Source of the DNA: Rhodocollybia butyracea
Lineage: Eukaryota > Basidiomycota > Agaricomycetes > Agaricales > Omphalotaceae
Length of the DNA: 64,000 bases
Assembly (NCBI GenBank): GCA_015501585.1
Contig: JADNRY010000027.1
Span: 1-64,000 of the forward strand
Direction: 5' to 3'
Of the stretch, positions 33,925-45,074 are shown one piece after another. The first letter of the stretch is position 1. Every line of letters begins with the position of its first letter. Under the pieces are notes generated by a model. The model made no database searches. It was given only the letters and a program-made list of their open reading frames with translations, and was not told the DNA's origin. A program made the position numbers and the translations under genes.

Positions 33925-35067
33925 CTAGGGGTATCCACAATGACACCAGAAACCCCAGGTCATTACTGGAGTAATTACACCGCAAGCAACGTACAACTCA
34001 TAGAAAATCTGATCCTCCTCAAAACAATAAAGACCCTCTCGTTGAAGGTGTGCCTTGATCGCAGAGAAAGCTAGTTCAATTGGTTGGAAATCAGGTGAGT
34101 ATGGAGGGAGATATACAATTCGGCAACCTAGTTTGAAGTAAGAAGCAAGTCTACAGAGACAATAACGACATACCAAACTGTGTAACTATGTCTGTAACCT
34201 CTGGCGAATGATGAATACGGGCATTGTCTATGAGAATCACACTTCGAGGAGCAGGATATCAGTTCATGGTAGGAAGCTAAACAGAAAAATGAAATCCAGT
34301 GCACCCGAATAATGAAAGTCACATACCAGGTCATCTCGAAGATACTTCACAAAGAGGTTGTGCGTAAAAGATCCTTCCACAACTTGCGCAGCTATTATCC
34401 CTTTATCTAATGCCAGGGCCGCAAGCATTGAAAGCCTTTGTTTGCGAACAAAAGGACCATGTATCTCCACTCGTTGATTTCGAGGAGCCCGTCCCCAAAG
34501 GCGTGTATAAGTTTGGTCATCCTTTGACACTTCATCAACAGACACAAGGTAATCTGGTGGGTATTCAGCTATAAGACAAATAAAGGCTGCTCGTTTAGCA
34601 GGAGACCGCTCTTTTGCCATCTTCTGCGCGCGCTTGACACTGAGTCCTGCTCGTTGAAAGACTCGGTGAATAGAAGAAAGACTAGCATGGAAATAACGAT
34701 TTTCTCTGAGCAATTTTGCATACTCGTCAAGGAATTTGGTTGGATTATGCCGGGCCAGACTAAGGAGATATGCTGCATCAACTTCTGTGTATATTCGGGG
34801 ACGTCCTCGGCCAATTGCCTGAGCTTTACGAACGTTTCCAGTGAGTCTGTGTCTTCTTTTTGCCCTGCGGAATGTATAGATGGACATGTCACATATTTCC
34901 AGAATTTCGTCAAGATATAGAGGGTTGTCAGGATCATGGTAGGAAATCTTAAGCGCAATACACTTTGCAGTGTCAGAGATGTGACGGTTAACCATCGACG
35001 TTGGATAAAAGCGTTTGGATGGGTGGAAATAGCGCTTGCGTGGACATGACTCGTGGTATGACATCAT
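33925..35067 (-). pseudogene. Tc1/mariner-type DDE transposase with one in-frame stop
   Basis: Start at the ATG pair at 35067, just inside the right terminal repeat; upstream starts would lie in the repeat itself. Exons 35067-34327, 34276-34174 and 34127-33925, joined in phase. An N-terminal helix-turn-helix region (LDEILEICDMSIYTFRRAKR) is followed by the catalytic domain: VSVDEVSKDD, ILIDNARIHH and PPYSPDFQPIELAFSAIK. With the 46-nt second intron removed, 34 residues separate the second Asp from the Glu, the DD34E spacing of Tc1, which supports the splice. A TGA at 34259-34261 (after TMN) breaks exon 2. Length of about 348 residues is normal for the family. Confidence 0.85.
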
Positions 35068-35131
35068 TTGATACCTGACTGAACAAAACTTTTTTTTTTT
35101 TCCAAAACCATTATTTTTGAAAAGAGCAATA

Positions 35132-35884
35132 AACAAAAGTCTGTATGAAGTTTGTACAGTGTTGGTCTGGGCAGGCATGTTGATACTCGCCACCGGGCAG
35201 TGAGCATCAACTGTCATGACTCACACCCATGTGATGGTGGACTTCTGATTGTCAGCGCACAGTGTTTACATGACTTATACGTGGCATTTCCCAGGCAACA
35301 CTTTTACTTTTGCTCTCTCACCATGCTAGCCTGTCAACACCAGTGTCTCACTAACACTTTGCAGTAAGCTAGTCTATTCTGTTCCTTCCTCATAGCGTTG
35401 ACTTCTTTGGTAAAGCCTGGAATGTTTCAAAGCTTTCTAACTCATATTTCATTTACCTATGTATCACTCTGTTTCAACACAGGTAAGGATTTTTTCCGCT
35501 CTAACTGTCCTATATCTCACTTCATGTCACTAAAGGTCTCTCTCCTTTGATGATGGGTTTGCAGGCATCGGGAAGTGCATGGCATCAGGTAAGGTTTTTT
35601 CATTGTGCGCTTGACATTATCTGACTTCTGGTTACTTGCTCTAGCTCTCTGTTATTCCTGCATCTCTTGTCTGTTGTTTTGCTATCTTTGGCACAGCCCA
35701 TTTACACATTCCCCAATCTCTCGTTATTTCATGTCCTCACTCCTTGCCAATCTCTCAGTGTTTGTATGCTTTGTATAATAATGCTGAGGCTGTAGTATGT
35801 ATCATGAACAATAATATCTCATTTGCATTGTCCCAAACTGTCTGAACTACAACAACCTGGCTGTCCTTACGGCTCCCTAGTAAC
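35132..35884. other. No gene seen; remnant of the nested region
   Basis: Between the mariner element and the second copia. T-rich sequence with many short frames. Confidence 0.4.
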
Positions 35885-36192
35885 TGTTGGGAAAGGTATT
35901 CATCCATCTGCACTACTGATACAGCTTTGACTTTCCATGTATATTTTCTGTTTCACTTTCTGTTTATCCATTTGCCTCCGCTTTGCTACAGGTGCATCTA
36001 CTATCCAGACTAATACTTATATTCGAGACCCCAGAACCATCACCCTCAGTTCTTACACTACAACTGAGGGTGAGCTTTACTTACATCTTCTTTTGTCACT
36101 CTTACTGATATAGTACTGTAGCTATTGTTCTACATGTATATATATATCAAATACAGTTGTTCTTACACTACAACTGAGGCTATTGTTCTACA
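35885..36192 (+). repeat. copia-2 5' LTR
   Basis: 308 bp, starting TGTTGGG. It ends CTACA and is followed by GATTATGAGACTCGG, a plausible primer-binding site. Confidence 0.8.
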
Positions 36193-37282
36193 GATTATGA
36201 GACTCGGCTCAAACTGAGCTACTGCCATTCCAGAGGTTTGTCTAGAGAGATATGTTGAGCGGCAACTTGCCAAATCCACTGACGTGAGATGACAAACAAC
36301 TGACGGGGCAAAAGAATTGGATCCCTTTTAAACAACAGGTTGAGCTTGCAGTTGGAGTGAGAGGACTAGATGGATACCTTAGAGGAGCAATCCTCTGCCC
36401 ACCAAATTCCAACCTCTCCACTGCCTATGTCACTACCATCTATCCACAAACTCAAATCACTCCGCTCACTAGCCCAACTCCCTCATATGAAGAATGGCAT
36501 ACTCATGACCGTTGGGTTGCTAGCGTGATTGTGAACAACACCGAGGACCCCATTGGATTGGGAATAGGAGATGATGACTCAGCGGCAAAGATATGGTTTT
36601 ATCTTAACAAGGAACTTGGCTCCAAGATGGTCCAGCTTATGATGATCGCTGAAGAGTGAACATGGTCCAGGCCGCAGCTGCAACGGCTAGCCAATCCCAA
36701 CAAGGAACACGGCGTGTCTGCTCAAATCCAGTATGTGGAAAACTCGGCCACATAATTGAGATGTGCTGGAAGAAGGGAGGCGGCGCAGAAGGAAAAGGAC
36801 CAAAGGGCTGGAGGTACAACAAAACCAATGCCCCTACTAGTACAAGTGCTGCGGCAACCACCACAACCCCAACTGTTACTACAGCCTCCAATGTCTACAT
36901 CAAAGCTGATCCCAGCCCCGCCGAGCTATACACCAACCATGTTGATACCAAGCCAGGTATGTCTGATGTTACACCTGTCATAATGCGATCCCCTGACACC
37001 GGGGGCAAGGACCGGCACAGTTGATTTCCCACTGCCATTAACGCAGTGTTCCACGCAGGGGGTAACGCAGTCGATTTTGTGACATCATTCTATTGAAACA
37101 GAGTTCCGGCCGGCGGCAAGTGAATAAATGATTGATGCCTGATGGACCTTCCCCCTTGCAGCGTTATATTTAAGTGATCCTGGAGTTCAAGCCTGGTCAA
37201 GTGCACTTCTACTTCTGACTTATTTTTTGCTCCAAGGGATAGTGCTAACATTTACCAGACTAGAACCAAGAAGTCACAATAA

Positions 37283-37432
37283 GGCCCCGTTCTGTTACTT
37301 TGATACGAGACCATTTGATGCGACATTGAGGCAAAATGGGCGCAAAATCTAGGGCTTGTCACATTGATCTCGCATATTTTGGCAGGGAAATCGTTCTCAC
37401 ACCTTGTCGTATCAAAGTTACAGAACGGGGCC
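37283..37432. mobile_element. PIF/Harbinger-type MITE, 150 bp
   Basis: Inverted ends GGCCCCGTTCTGTTACTTTG with ATACGA following; flanked by TAA on both sides (37280-37282 and 37433-37435). Confidence 0.85.
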
Positions 37433-38174
37433 TAAGTGCTTGGCCTACATAGCAATCATCTGCACAAACTGGCAAGAGTTGGGCAAGAGGATGAACAGGG
37501 AGCAGCCACTTGACAAATTAGAAGCACCCATCTATGGCAGGGTCTCAGGGGGTGAATGGTTCCATGATACTTTATTCCTTGCATGCTAATTATCTGACAA
37601 TTTGCTATTGATAGAATTTGATACCATTGAGACGTTGTCAAGATTTTTCAAAATATCATAGGTCAGCCAAATGCTGAAAATACTACTATTACTCTCAATT
37701 CTGTGCAGTTCATTGCTGTACTGCTTAGACAGTGTGGTGATAGGGCTGAGTGGCACAATCATGATGGTAAACAGCAAACATTGGAGATCATTTACTTATA
37801 CTACTGACTGTAAGCTCATTATATTGGGCTGATACTAGATCTGGCATATTTGGGGTGCTGGGGACTGCTACAACATGATTATGCTGTATTTTTACATTAG
37901 TGATGAAGCCCCCAGGCTACATCCCCTCTTGGGTGATTGAAATGACAGAAAAAACCATTTATTGACATGGATAAATCAGTAAAATTTCAGGAAAATTTCT
38001 GCCTGGCTACGTATTGTATTTAGAAATATGTTGTTCACCTAAAGTTAAAGAGTATGCTTCCTTGTTCATGTGGTAAATATAAGGCAACACCAGAACCAGG
38101 TAATTGGTCGTGCAAAAGATTTAGGCGCTATAATGCCAGCACCTGAGTCTGGCCACAATTACAGGACTGACATT
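37433..38174. other. Internal CACTA sequence, no gene seen
   Basis: Short frames only, no transposase motifs. Confidence 0.4.
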
Positions 38175-38882
38175 TAGAGATGTCCACAAGTCCGGATCCA
38201 AGTATACTTGGATCCGGCGCGCAAGTACCTGTGGCCCAAAAGCCTTGACTTGTGACCTGCGGAAGATCCGTGGGAAACGGATCTTTGACTCGCAGGTAAA
38301 TTACCTGCGAGTTCGCAAGTACCTGCAGGTATTTGTGTATTTATGCCAAAGAGTGTACTAATAATCATTAATAAAGTACTTACCTGTTTTATGATACATA
38401 CCATTTATAAAACATTGTACTGTAACTGTCTAGTATTATTTCATACTTAGTTATGAAGTAAATATGTACTGACAGAAAGGTTTTACATTGTAGACAGCTC
38501 ACGGCGATGGGGCGCTTAAATTAGCGCCAAACGTCGTGAGCTGTCTACAACCTCAAACATATGTGCCAGTACTTGATAAGTACTATAATAAACATGATAC
38601 TATGAATTACTGTAAGTTTTGAGTGTTAACTGACAAATATTGTTGCTTGTACTATAAATTTTGAGCACTAATTAACAAATGTATGGGTTTACATTGCTTG
38701 TACAAGTCATAAAAATACCCCAAGTACCTGCAAGTCAGCTGAAATTCTCCAAAGTCTGACCTGTGACCTGCGCCGGACCCGTGGGAAACGGATCCTGGGA
38801 TCCGCGGGTCACATACTCGCAGGTTTTCCCACGGATCTTACCTGCGAGTACCTGTAGAGACCTGGACTCGTGGACATCTCTA
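38175..38882. mobile_element. Non-autonomous hAT element, 708 bp
   Basis: Inverted ends TAGAGATGTCCACRAGTCC and an exact 8-bp duplication CTGACATT on each side (38167-38174 and 38883-38890). Subterminal parts are rich in ACCTGCGAGT, GCAAGTACCTGC and GGATCCG palindromes. No transposase. Confidence 0.9.
38488..38550. repeat. 63-bp palindromic unit inside the hAT element
   Basis: TTGTAGACAGCTCACGGCG and its inverse flank GGGGCGCTTAAATTAGCGCC, itself palindromic. A partial copy lies at 31679. Confidence 0.75.
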
Positions 38883-41800
38883 CTGACATTCAAAACCAGT
38901 CATGTCTGGCATCCATTGAGCACTGCTTGGCTCAACAGTAGATGTAGGCACATTATCTGTATCTTTTAAGCCCCAAATTTGCATGCATAGTACAAAGAAT
39001 AACAAAGATCAATCAGCCGGAAGGCTCGGAACTCCGTTTCAATAGAATGACATCATAGCAAAAATGACTGTGTTGCCCCTGCATTGCCCACTGCGTTAAT
39101 GGCAGTGGGAAATCAACTGCGCCGGTCCTTGCCCCCAGTGTGATACTGTGCCCGACAGATATGACACTTCCATTTTAGACGTTGAAGGTCAGCCAGGGGA
39201 GAGCATTAGTGTAAACAGCGTAGACAGTGACATACCCATTACCTGTTTTCTAGTAGCTAGTCCTAGCAAATGCATGGTATGCAATGGCGATCTACCCAGC
39301 TATCCACACTGACCAAAAATCTATTTGGATTCAGCGGCATCAGAACACTGTTGGGTGAATAAATCTGAAGTCGCTGGATACCAAACCATTGCAGGTCAAA
39401 CAGGAAGCAGTGCAGTAGCAGGGGGAAAATTCCAGATACCAGGAATGGGTAATGTCACAGTATCATCGAAGGTGGATGGTGCTGAGAGGACAGTTGAACT
39501 TGTTGGGGTAAGGCATACCCCCGCATTTTCGAAACAACTTGATCTCATTACCAACACTGGATCTGGAGGGATACAAGGGCAAATGGGGAAATGGAACACT
39601 CCCAGTTAGAGCACCATCAGGCAAGACTGTAATGATGGGGACACTGGAAGGGAAAATGTACCAGGTCAATACAGAAATCTATGTGAACTCAGCTTGGTCC
39701 CATGAAAAACCAACAGATATACACACTTGGCACTGATGCCTTGGGCATGTTGGCATCCCTAGGATCTTGCGTATGGCAAGCCACAACCTCATTGATGGAA
39801 TCCAGGTCATGTCAAAAGAGACCATAGGTATGTGCGAACCTTGCCTCTATGGTAAAGCAACACAGCGCCCATTTGATGAGAAGGTCACACATGAGACTGA
39901 GGTACTAGAGTGAGTGCACATTGATCTCTGGGGCCCATCAAGGACACAGAGCAGAGGAGGCGCAAGCTACATGATGCTCTGTAGTGATGGCAAGTCTTCT
40001 GTCCATATTCCCTATTTCCTCTCAAACAAGCGCAAGGAGACCATACTTGACTGTTTCCACAAATACCACATGATGGCAGAGAACCAAACGGGCAGATGCA
40101 TCTGAGAAATTTGCATAGACGGAGGTGGCAAACTTAGCAACACACTGATGGAGGAGTATTGTGGAAAACACGGTATTGTTGTAGAGAAGATAACTCCATA
40201 TATGTCAGCTGTGAACGGGATGGCAGAGCGCGGAAACCGGACAGTCATTGAGGGTGCCAGAACGCTCATTGAAGACTCAGGCTTTCCACCTTCATTCTGG
40301 GCAGAGGCTGTCAGCACTTTTGTCTATGTTGATAATTTTGTCCCTACTGCACAAGATCCAGATGCGGTACCAATGGAGACATGGAATGGTAAAAGGCAGG
40401 ATGTGTCACACCTGCAACCATTTGGTTGTGATGCTTGGGCAACATTGCCAGAGGAATGCGGTACTGGGAAGCTGGGGCGCCAGGCAGTGAAAGGCAAATT
40501 GTTGGGATATCTGGGCCGAAGGGGTTATTGAATTTGGTTGCCTGAATCAAAGGTGATTATTGAATCCAGAGATGTGAGGTTTGAAGAGGGTCTGGCAAGG
40601 AGAACAAGACCAACAGTGTCTACTGGAGACGTTGAAGAGATGTCTGACAGCCCCGTTAATTCTGGTACTGATGCTGAGATCGCCAAATCCATGGGGGCCA
40701 GTAAGTCCAATTCTGTGATCTCAACATCATCTCCTACCTCAACTCCTCTTTTGCCTCTCATTCCACTTTCCTCTTCTACTCTGCCAACTCTGACATCTGA
40801 AGCACCAGTTCCAACGCCTGAAGCGCCAATTCCCCCGCCATTAATTCCTCCACCACGTCGAAGTTTACAGGAACACACCAGTGGGTCCCTTAATGTTGAT
40901 AAGCTGGTCCGTAAAGAGATGGGTTGGAACATACCTCAAGCGGAAACATCCCTACCTCTTGTTCCTCATGAGCCATGGGCATTCACTTCTATCACCAACA
41001 AGAAGTGGACTCCGAGGAACTTCAAAGGAGCAAAATGTTGCTGGGATCTCTGGGGACCACCAATACAAGCTGAGTACAATGCCCTGATGGCCAAAGATGT
41101 CTGGGAATTAGTGCCGCTACCACCAGGAGCAAACCTGACCAATGGCATGTGGATTCTCACATTGAAATGGGGTGCAGATGGTGAGTTGTTAAAGAGGAAG
41201 GCAAGATATGTGGCAAAAGGGTTCATACAGGTTTATGGGATTGACTAGAATGAAACGTTTGGCACAGTGGCTCAGATGGAATCATTTCAGATTGTGATCT
41301 GTATCATTGTTGTTCTTGGACTCTCCCTATTCCAAATAGACTTCAAATCTGCTTTTCTCAACAGCCCAATAAAACATGATGTATACATGAAGCAACTCAA
41401 GGGATTCGTCAAACCTGGAATCAAACACTTGGTTTGCAAATTGAAGAAGTCAATATATGGTACAATGCAAGGGAGCCATGATTGGCAAGACACACTTGCT
41501 GCAGGCTTCAAGGACGATGGATATATATCATCAAAGGCAGACCCGTGTGTTCGCTACCGTTGCCGGAACGGGAAGTATACCATAACAAGCACATATGGAG
41601 ATGATGTTTTAGGAGGTGCAGAGGGTACAGAAGGGAAGGCAGAGGCTATCAGAGACCTTGGGAAGAGATGGGAGAGCGGGGAAGTTAGGTCACAAATGCT
41701 CCTTGGAATGAGTATTACGCAAAACAAGGAAACTGGGGCAATCACACTCTCCCAAAAGGCCTACTTCATCCCCATGTTCAAACATTTTGGCTTGCAGAAT

Positions 41801-42600
41801 GTGAGACATCAGAAAACACCACTTCCTCCTGATAACAAACTCGAAGCCACTCCAAACCCACTCCCAGAAGAAGAATGAATATTCATGCACGATAAGCCCT
41901 TTTGTCCTGTAGTTGGTTCATGCCAATGGGGACAGGTCTGCACATGCCCGACATCACTTTTGCAGCCAGTAAGCTCACCCAATACCAAACTAATCCAGGC
42001 CGCCAACACTGGGAAGCGGTAGAGTGGCTAGTGGGCTATATTTTAGCGACACTCGACTACTCCATCACATACCAAAAACCACCTCCCGGATCTGAGCTCA
42101 CCAAAGGTGAAGGTTTGAAACCATGTGGATATCTCAATGCTGACCATGCAGGTGGCATGGACACTCATCGGTCAACATCAGGGAGTGTTTTCTTCATGGC
42201 TGGAGCGCCAGTGACATGGAGCTCAAAGCACCAACCAACAGTGGCTTTGTCGACAGCTGAAGCTGAATATATCTCAGGTGCTCGGGCATGCCAGCAAGCC
42301 AGTTGCCAGTTGATGTCTTTCTTGGCCAAAGTCAATCTAGCCCAAGATGGGCCACTCATGCTTCACAGTGATAACTTTGCTGCTGTTAGCCTCACCCAAA
42401 ACACGAAGAAGCACATGCTGGTAAAGCACATCGAAATGTGCTATCACTTTATCCAGGAGAAGGTGGCAAACAATGAAATTGCATTGACTCTGATAAGGAC
42501 AGGTGAGAATGTTGCCGATATCTTCACCAAGGTGCTGAACAGAATTGTGCATTTGAAGTTTGTCAAAATGCTAGGATTGGACTGTACAAATTAGGGGGAG

Positions 42601-42853
42601 TGTTGGGAAAGGGATTCGTCCATCCGCACTACTGATACAGCTTTGACTTTCCATGTATATTTTCTGTTTCACTTTCTGTTTATCCATTTGCCTCCGCTTT
42701 GCTACAGGCGCATCTATTATCCAGACTAATATTTATATTTAAGCCCCCAGAACCATCACCCTCAGTTGTTCTTACACTACAACTGAGGGTGAGCTTTACT
42801 TACATCTTCTTTTGTCACTCTTACTGATATAGTACTGTAGCTATTGTTCTACA
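42601..42853 (+). repeat. copia-2 3' LTR
   Basis: 253 bp, TGTTGGG...CTACA. It lacks the extra repeat of the 5' LTR and has scattered substitutions against it. Confidence 0.85.
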
Positions 42854-43073
42854 GCAACCACTCATGAGGCATTGGTATAGCTTTAAATCAACTTACACAA
42901 TTCCAATCAACTCTGGGAGGCTTTGAGTGAGCTCTTGGTGACTTGAGTAGAATGACTGCCCAAACCTTATACTGGGGTCATGAAGTCAACTTGGCTAGCT
43001 TGACAGCTTAGAGTCGCTCCCGCCGCTGAAGGGCTGTTGAGCCAGCTCAAGTAGGGGGGCTATTTTCCTGATG

Positions 43074-44390
43074 CCTTCACCTGTCACAACTGTGGCAAGC
43101 CAGGTCACATTGCAAGGAAGTGCTAGGCCAACATCAGGAAAAAGTTCCTAAAGCCCAGGCTCCCCAGAGACACCCCCCCCAGTCCTAGGCAACCTGAGGT
43201 AAACTGGGATACCCAGGCTCCCCCAGGTCATCCTAGGTCAGCCCCAGGGCAGCCCAGGACAACCTGGGGAGCCCTGTGGGGGGGTGTCTCTGGGGAGCCT
43301 GGGCTTTAGCACTTTTTCCTGATGAACTTGGGTAGTGGCATGGAAGGGCAAGGGCCAAAACACAGCCAAACATACAAAGCAAAAACCAAGCCAAGAGCAA
43401 ATGCAGCCAAGACTGATGACAAGGATGCATCCACGCCTATGGCCACATATGTGGTGTCTGTAAAAGCACACAGCAACTTGGGTAGTATGTCAATATCTGT
43501 CCCAAAGCCTGTACCCAGCACTGACACTGAGGGCAGGTAACATAATCCCATTCTAGGGAACTCAGTTCAGCAAGGGGTTGGTGGCAAGGATGTAGATAAA
43601 GACGTGCCTACTCATAAACTTAATAGTCATGCATGAAGACTGTATAGCCTGCCGGGGTAGTACATTGCTGTATTTGCCTTCCAGACCTGCTATTCAAACA
43701 TTTCTTGACTCAGGCACCTCTGAGCACTGCTGGGTACAAAAGTCAGACTTCATCAAATATGAGGAAGTACTACCACGGACAGGGAGGAAGTAGTGCCATA
43801 TCAGGCGGCACTGGGAAGTTTCAAATCCATAGTATTGGAACAATCCAGGTCATCAATTGCATAGGTGATAGTGGGCCCAGAGGAAGATGGCGGTAAAGCA
43901 CATGCCATCCTTTGGACACAACCTAATACCCATATCCACCCTAGACAAGAAAGGAGTGCAAGGTGAATGGGTCAGAGGTGGGATAATGACAGGTAGAGCA
44001 CCTACGGGCGAGGTGCATGTGTGAAGACTGCCTATATGGCAAGGCAACAAAGTGTCCATTTTACGAGGTGCTGACACCCAAGTCAGAGGTCCTAGAGCGA
44101 GTCCATATCAATCTATTTGGGCCAGCCCATACCCAAACCCGAGGAGGAGCAAGCTACCTGATGCTGTGCGCCAACAGTAGATCTTTATTCAGAGTACCAT
44201 TCTACCTGTTGAATAAAGAAAAGAAATCAGGGTGAAGATGCTACACAAATACCAGGTGATGGCTGAGACACAGACAGGGAAGAAACTGAAAACTATTTGC
44301 ATAGACGGTGGAGGCAAGCTGAACAACAGCCTGGTGGATGAGTTAAATGATGCCATATCAATCACATGGGTTGATTATTAATGGTTCTTC
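43074..44390 (+). pseudogene. copia-1 zinc knuckle, protease and integrase N-terminus
   Basis: CHNCGKPGHIARKC (CCHC) at 43083-43124, a spacer interrupted by a foldback element, protease TFLDSGTSEHCWVQ near 43695, and the integrase part CEDCLYGKATKCPF to LERVHINLFGP near 44025-44120. The last keeps CGA at 44098-44100 where copia-2 has TGA. Breaks off near 44390. Stops and shifts throughout. Confidence 0.7.
43132..43324. mobile_element. Foldback element, CATCAGG family (copy b)
   Basis: Ends CATCAGGAAAAAG and CTTTTTCCTGATG; flanked by AA on both sides. Arms contain CCCAGGCTCCCCAG and AGACACCCCCCC, inverted; the centre repeats CCYAGG-type motifs. Confidence 0.85.
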
Positions 44391-44424
44391 AAAATGAGAT
44401 ATTGATTCTGATTCTGAAAACTGA

Positions 44425-44947
44425 GGGCCTGTTCGGCAACACGAATCTGGATTTTGTGTGATTTTGCCAGAGGCAAGATTTTGAAGACTTATATAAATGT
44501 TCAGATCAGCTGGCCGGTCGCCATGACTCTGGAAATGTCATAAAATGACATAACTCCTGCCCTGACATGTCGGATGTTCCTCTCGCTGTCCCGCAAGTCG
44601 TCCCGACCACTCTCAATGATGCCACACAGTGACCAACATGTTCTGGTCATCATCTTTCAAGTTTAATGTAATTGTATATTATTGTTAAAGCAATTTTATT
44701 CCTCTATATTGTCTAAGCAAAAGTAAAAACTACATTTGAGAGCGGGAGGCATGTCTGAGCATCAAGCGGGGTGTTGACCTCAACATGGAAGAAACGTCTG
44801 ACAGGCTGTGACAGCATGCGCATTTACACGGAGCGCTCAACTGGCTGATCCAAGTAATACTTACAAATGCTTGATGGCTTTTTTATATGGTGGCAATATC
44901 TGGCAAAATCCAAACAAAATCTGAGATTCGTGTTGCCGAACAGGCCC
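44425..44947. mobile_element. PIF/Harbinger-like MITE, 523 bp
   Basis: Inverted ends GGGCCTGTTCGGCAACACGA with ATCT following, about 35 bp in all; flanked by TGA on both sides. The GGGCCTGTT start is typical of Tourist-like MITEs. Confidence 0.8.
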
Positions 44948-45074
44948 TGAGTTTGCCGAACTGACTCTTATTACTGATGAAATATCAAAGGGTGAGTAAA
45001 TAGTGTAGCAAGACTAGCCATGGACAACCCACAAGAGCAAATCAGTGTTTGAAGGAGGCATTTGAGACAAACTT

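Larger units (their letters stand above)
32154..35129. mobile_element. Tc1/mariner (IS630-type) transposon with two genes
   Basis: The terminal inverted repeats start TTGCTCTTTTCAAAAATAAT and match for at least 28 bp plus an A-rich tract and GTTYGTTCA (about 50 bp in all). Flanked by TA on both sides (32152-32153 and 35130-35131), as expected for this superfamily. Inside are two convergent genes: a plus-strand gene (32340-33681) and the minus-strand transposase (35067-33925). Nested in the left part of the 31020 foldback element. Confidence 0.92.
36997..39140. mobile_element. CACTA-superfamily DNA transposon inside copia-2
   Basis: Terminal repeats begin CACCGGGGGCAAGG and CACTGGGGGCAAGG (right end, inverted) and continue for about 100 bp through GATTTCCCACTGCC and ATTAACGCAGTG. 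Flanked by TGA on both sides (36994-36996 and 39141-39143), the 3-bp duplication of CACTA elements. No transposase, so non-autonomous or deleted. It holds two younger insertions. Confidence 0.85.
36300..42592 (+). pseudogene. copia-2 gag-pol, many TGA stops
   Basis: gag (NWIPFKQQVELAV and GLDGYLRGAIL), a zinc knuckle CSNPVCGKLGHIIEMC near 36720, then the CACTA insertion. Protease YLDSAASEHCW at 39330. Integrase GHVGIPRILR, CEPCLYGKA, HIDLWGP, then GGKLSNT and GMAERGNRTVIEGAR. RT KWTPRNFKG, FQIDFKSAFLN and STYGDDVLGG. RNase H NADHAGGMDTHRSTSG and TVALSTAEAEYISG to LVKHIEMCYHFIQ. In-frame TGA codons (for example 39734, 39911, 40103 and 40528) sit where Arg is expected, and a TAG lies near 41246. 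The copy cannot make a full polyprotein. Confidence 0.85.
35885..42853 (+). mobile_element. Second Ty1/copia element (copia-2), decayed, with nested CACTA
   Basis: LTRs TGTTGGGAAAGG...CTACA at 35885-36192 and 42601-42853. The 5' LTR carries an extra 55-bp partial repeat of its own end. Flanking 5-mers GTAAC and GCAAC are a target duplication with one change. The polypurine tract TTAGGGGGAG sits directly before the 3' LTR. The pol order is protease, integrase, RT, RNase H, as in copia. Confidence 0.88.
31020..43073. mobile_element. Foldback element, CATCAGG family (outer copy), interrupted by nested transposons
   Basis: Left end CATCAGGAAAAGTC at 31020, right end inverted (TATTTTCCTGATG) ending 43073, flanked by CC on both sides. 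Left arm 31020-31400 and right arm about 42860-43073 are built of degenerate repeats such as TTGACTTGAG, CAACCTGAGC and GAGCTGGCT. Everything between about 31.7 and 42.9 kb is later insertion. Removing the element and one CC joins copia-1 gag to its zinc knuckle in frame. Confidence 0.72.
28507..44390 (+). mobile_element. Old Ty1/copia element (copia-1), split by later insertions
   Basis: Only pieces remain: gag N-terminus near 28560-28690, gag body 30410-31019, zinc knuckle 43080-43125, protease about 43690-43760 and integrase N-terminus about 44005-44380. Between 31019 and 43074 the frame continues exactly if the 31020-43073 element and one CC are removed. LTRs were not found. Full of stops, so inactive. 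Confidence 0.65.
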
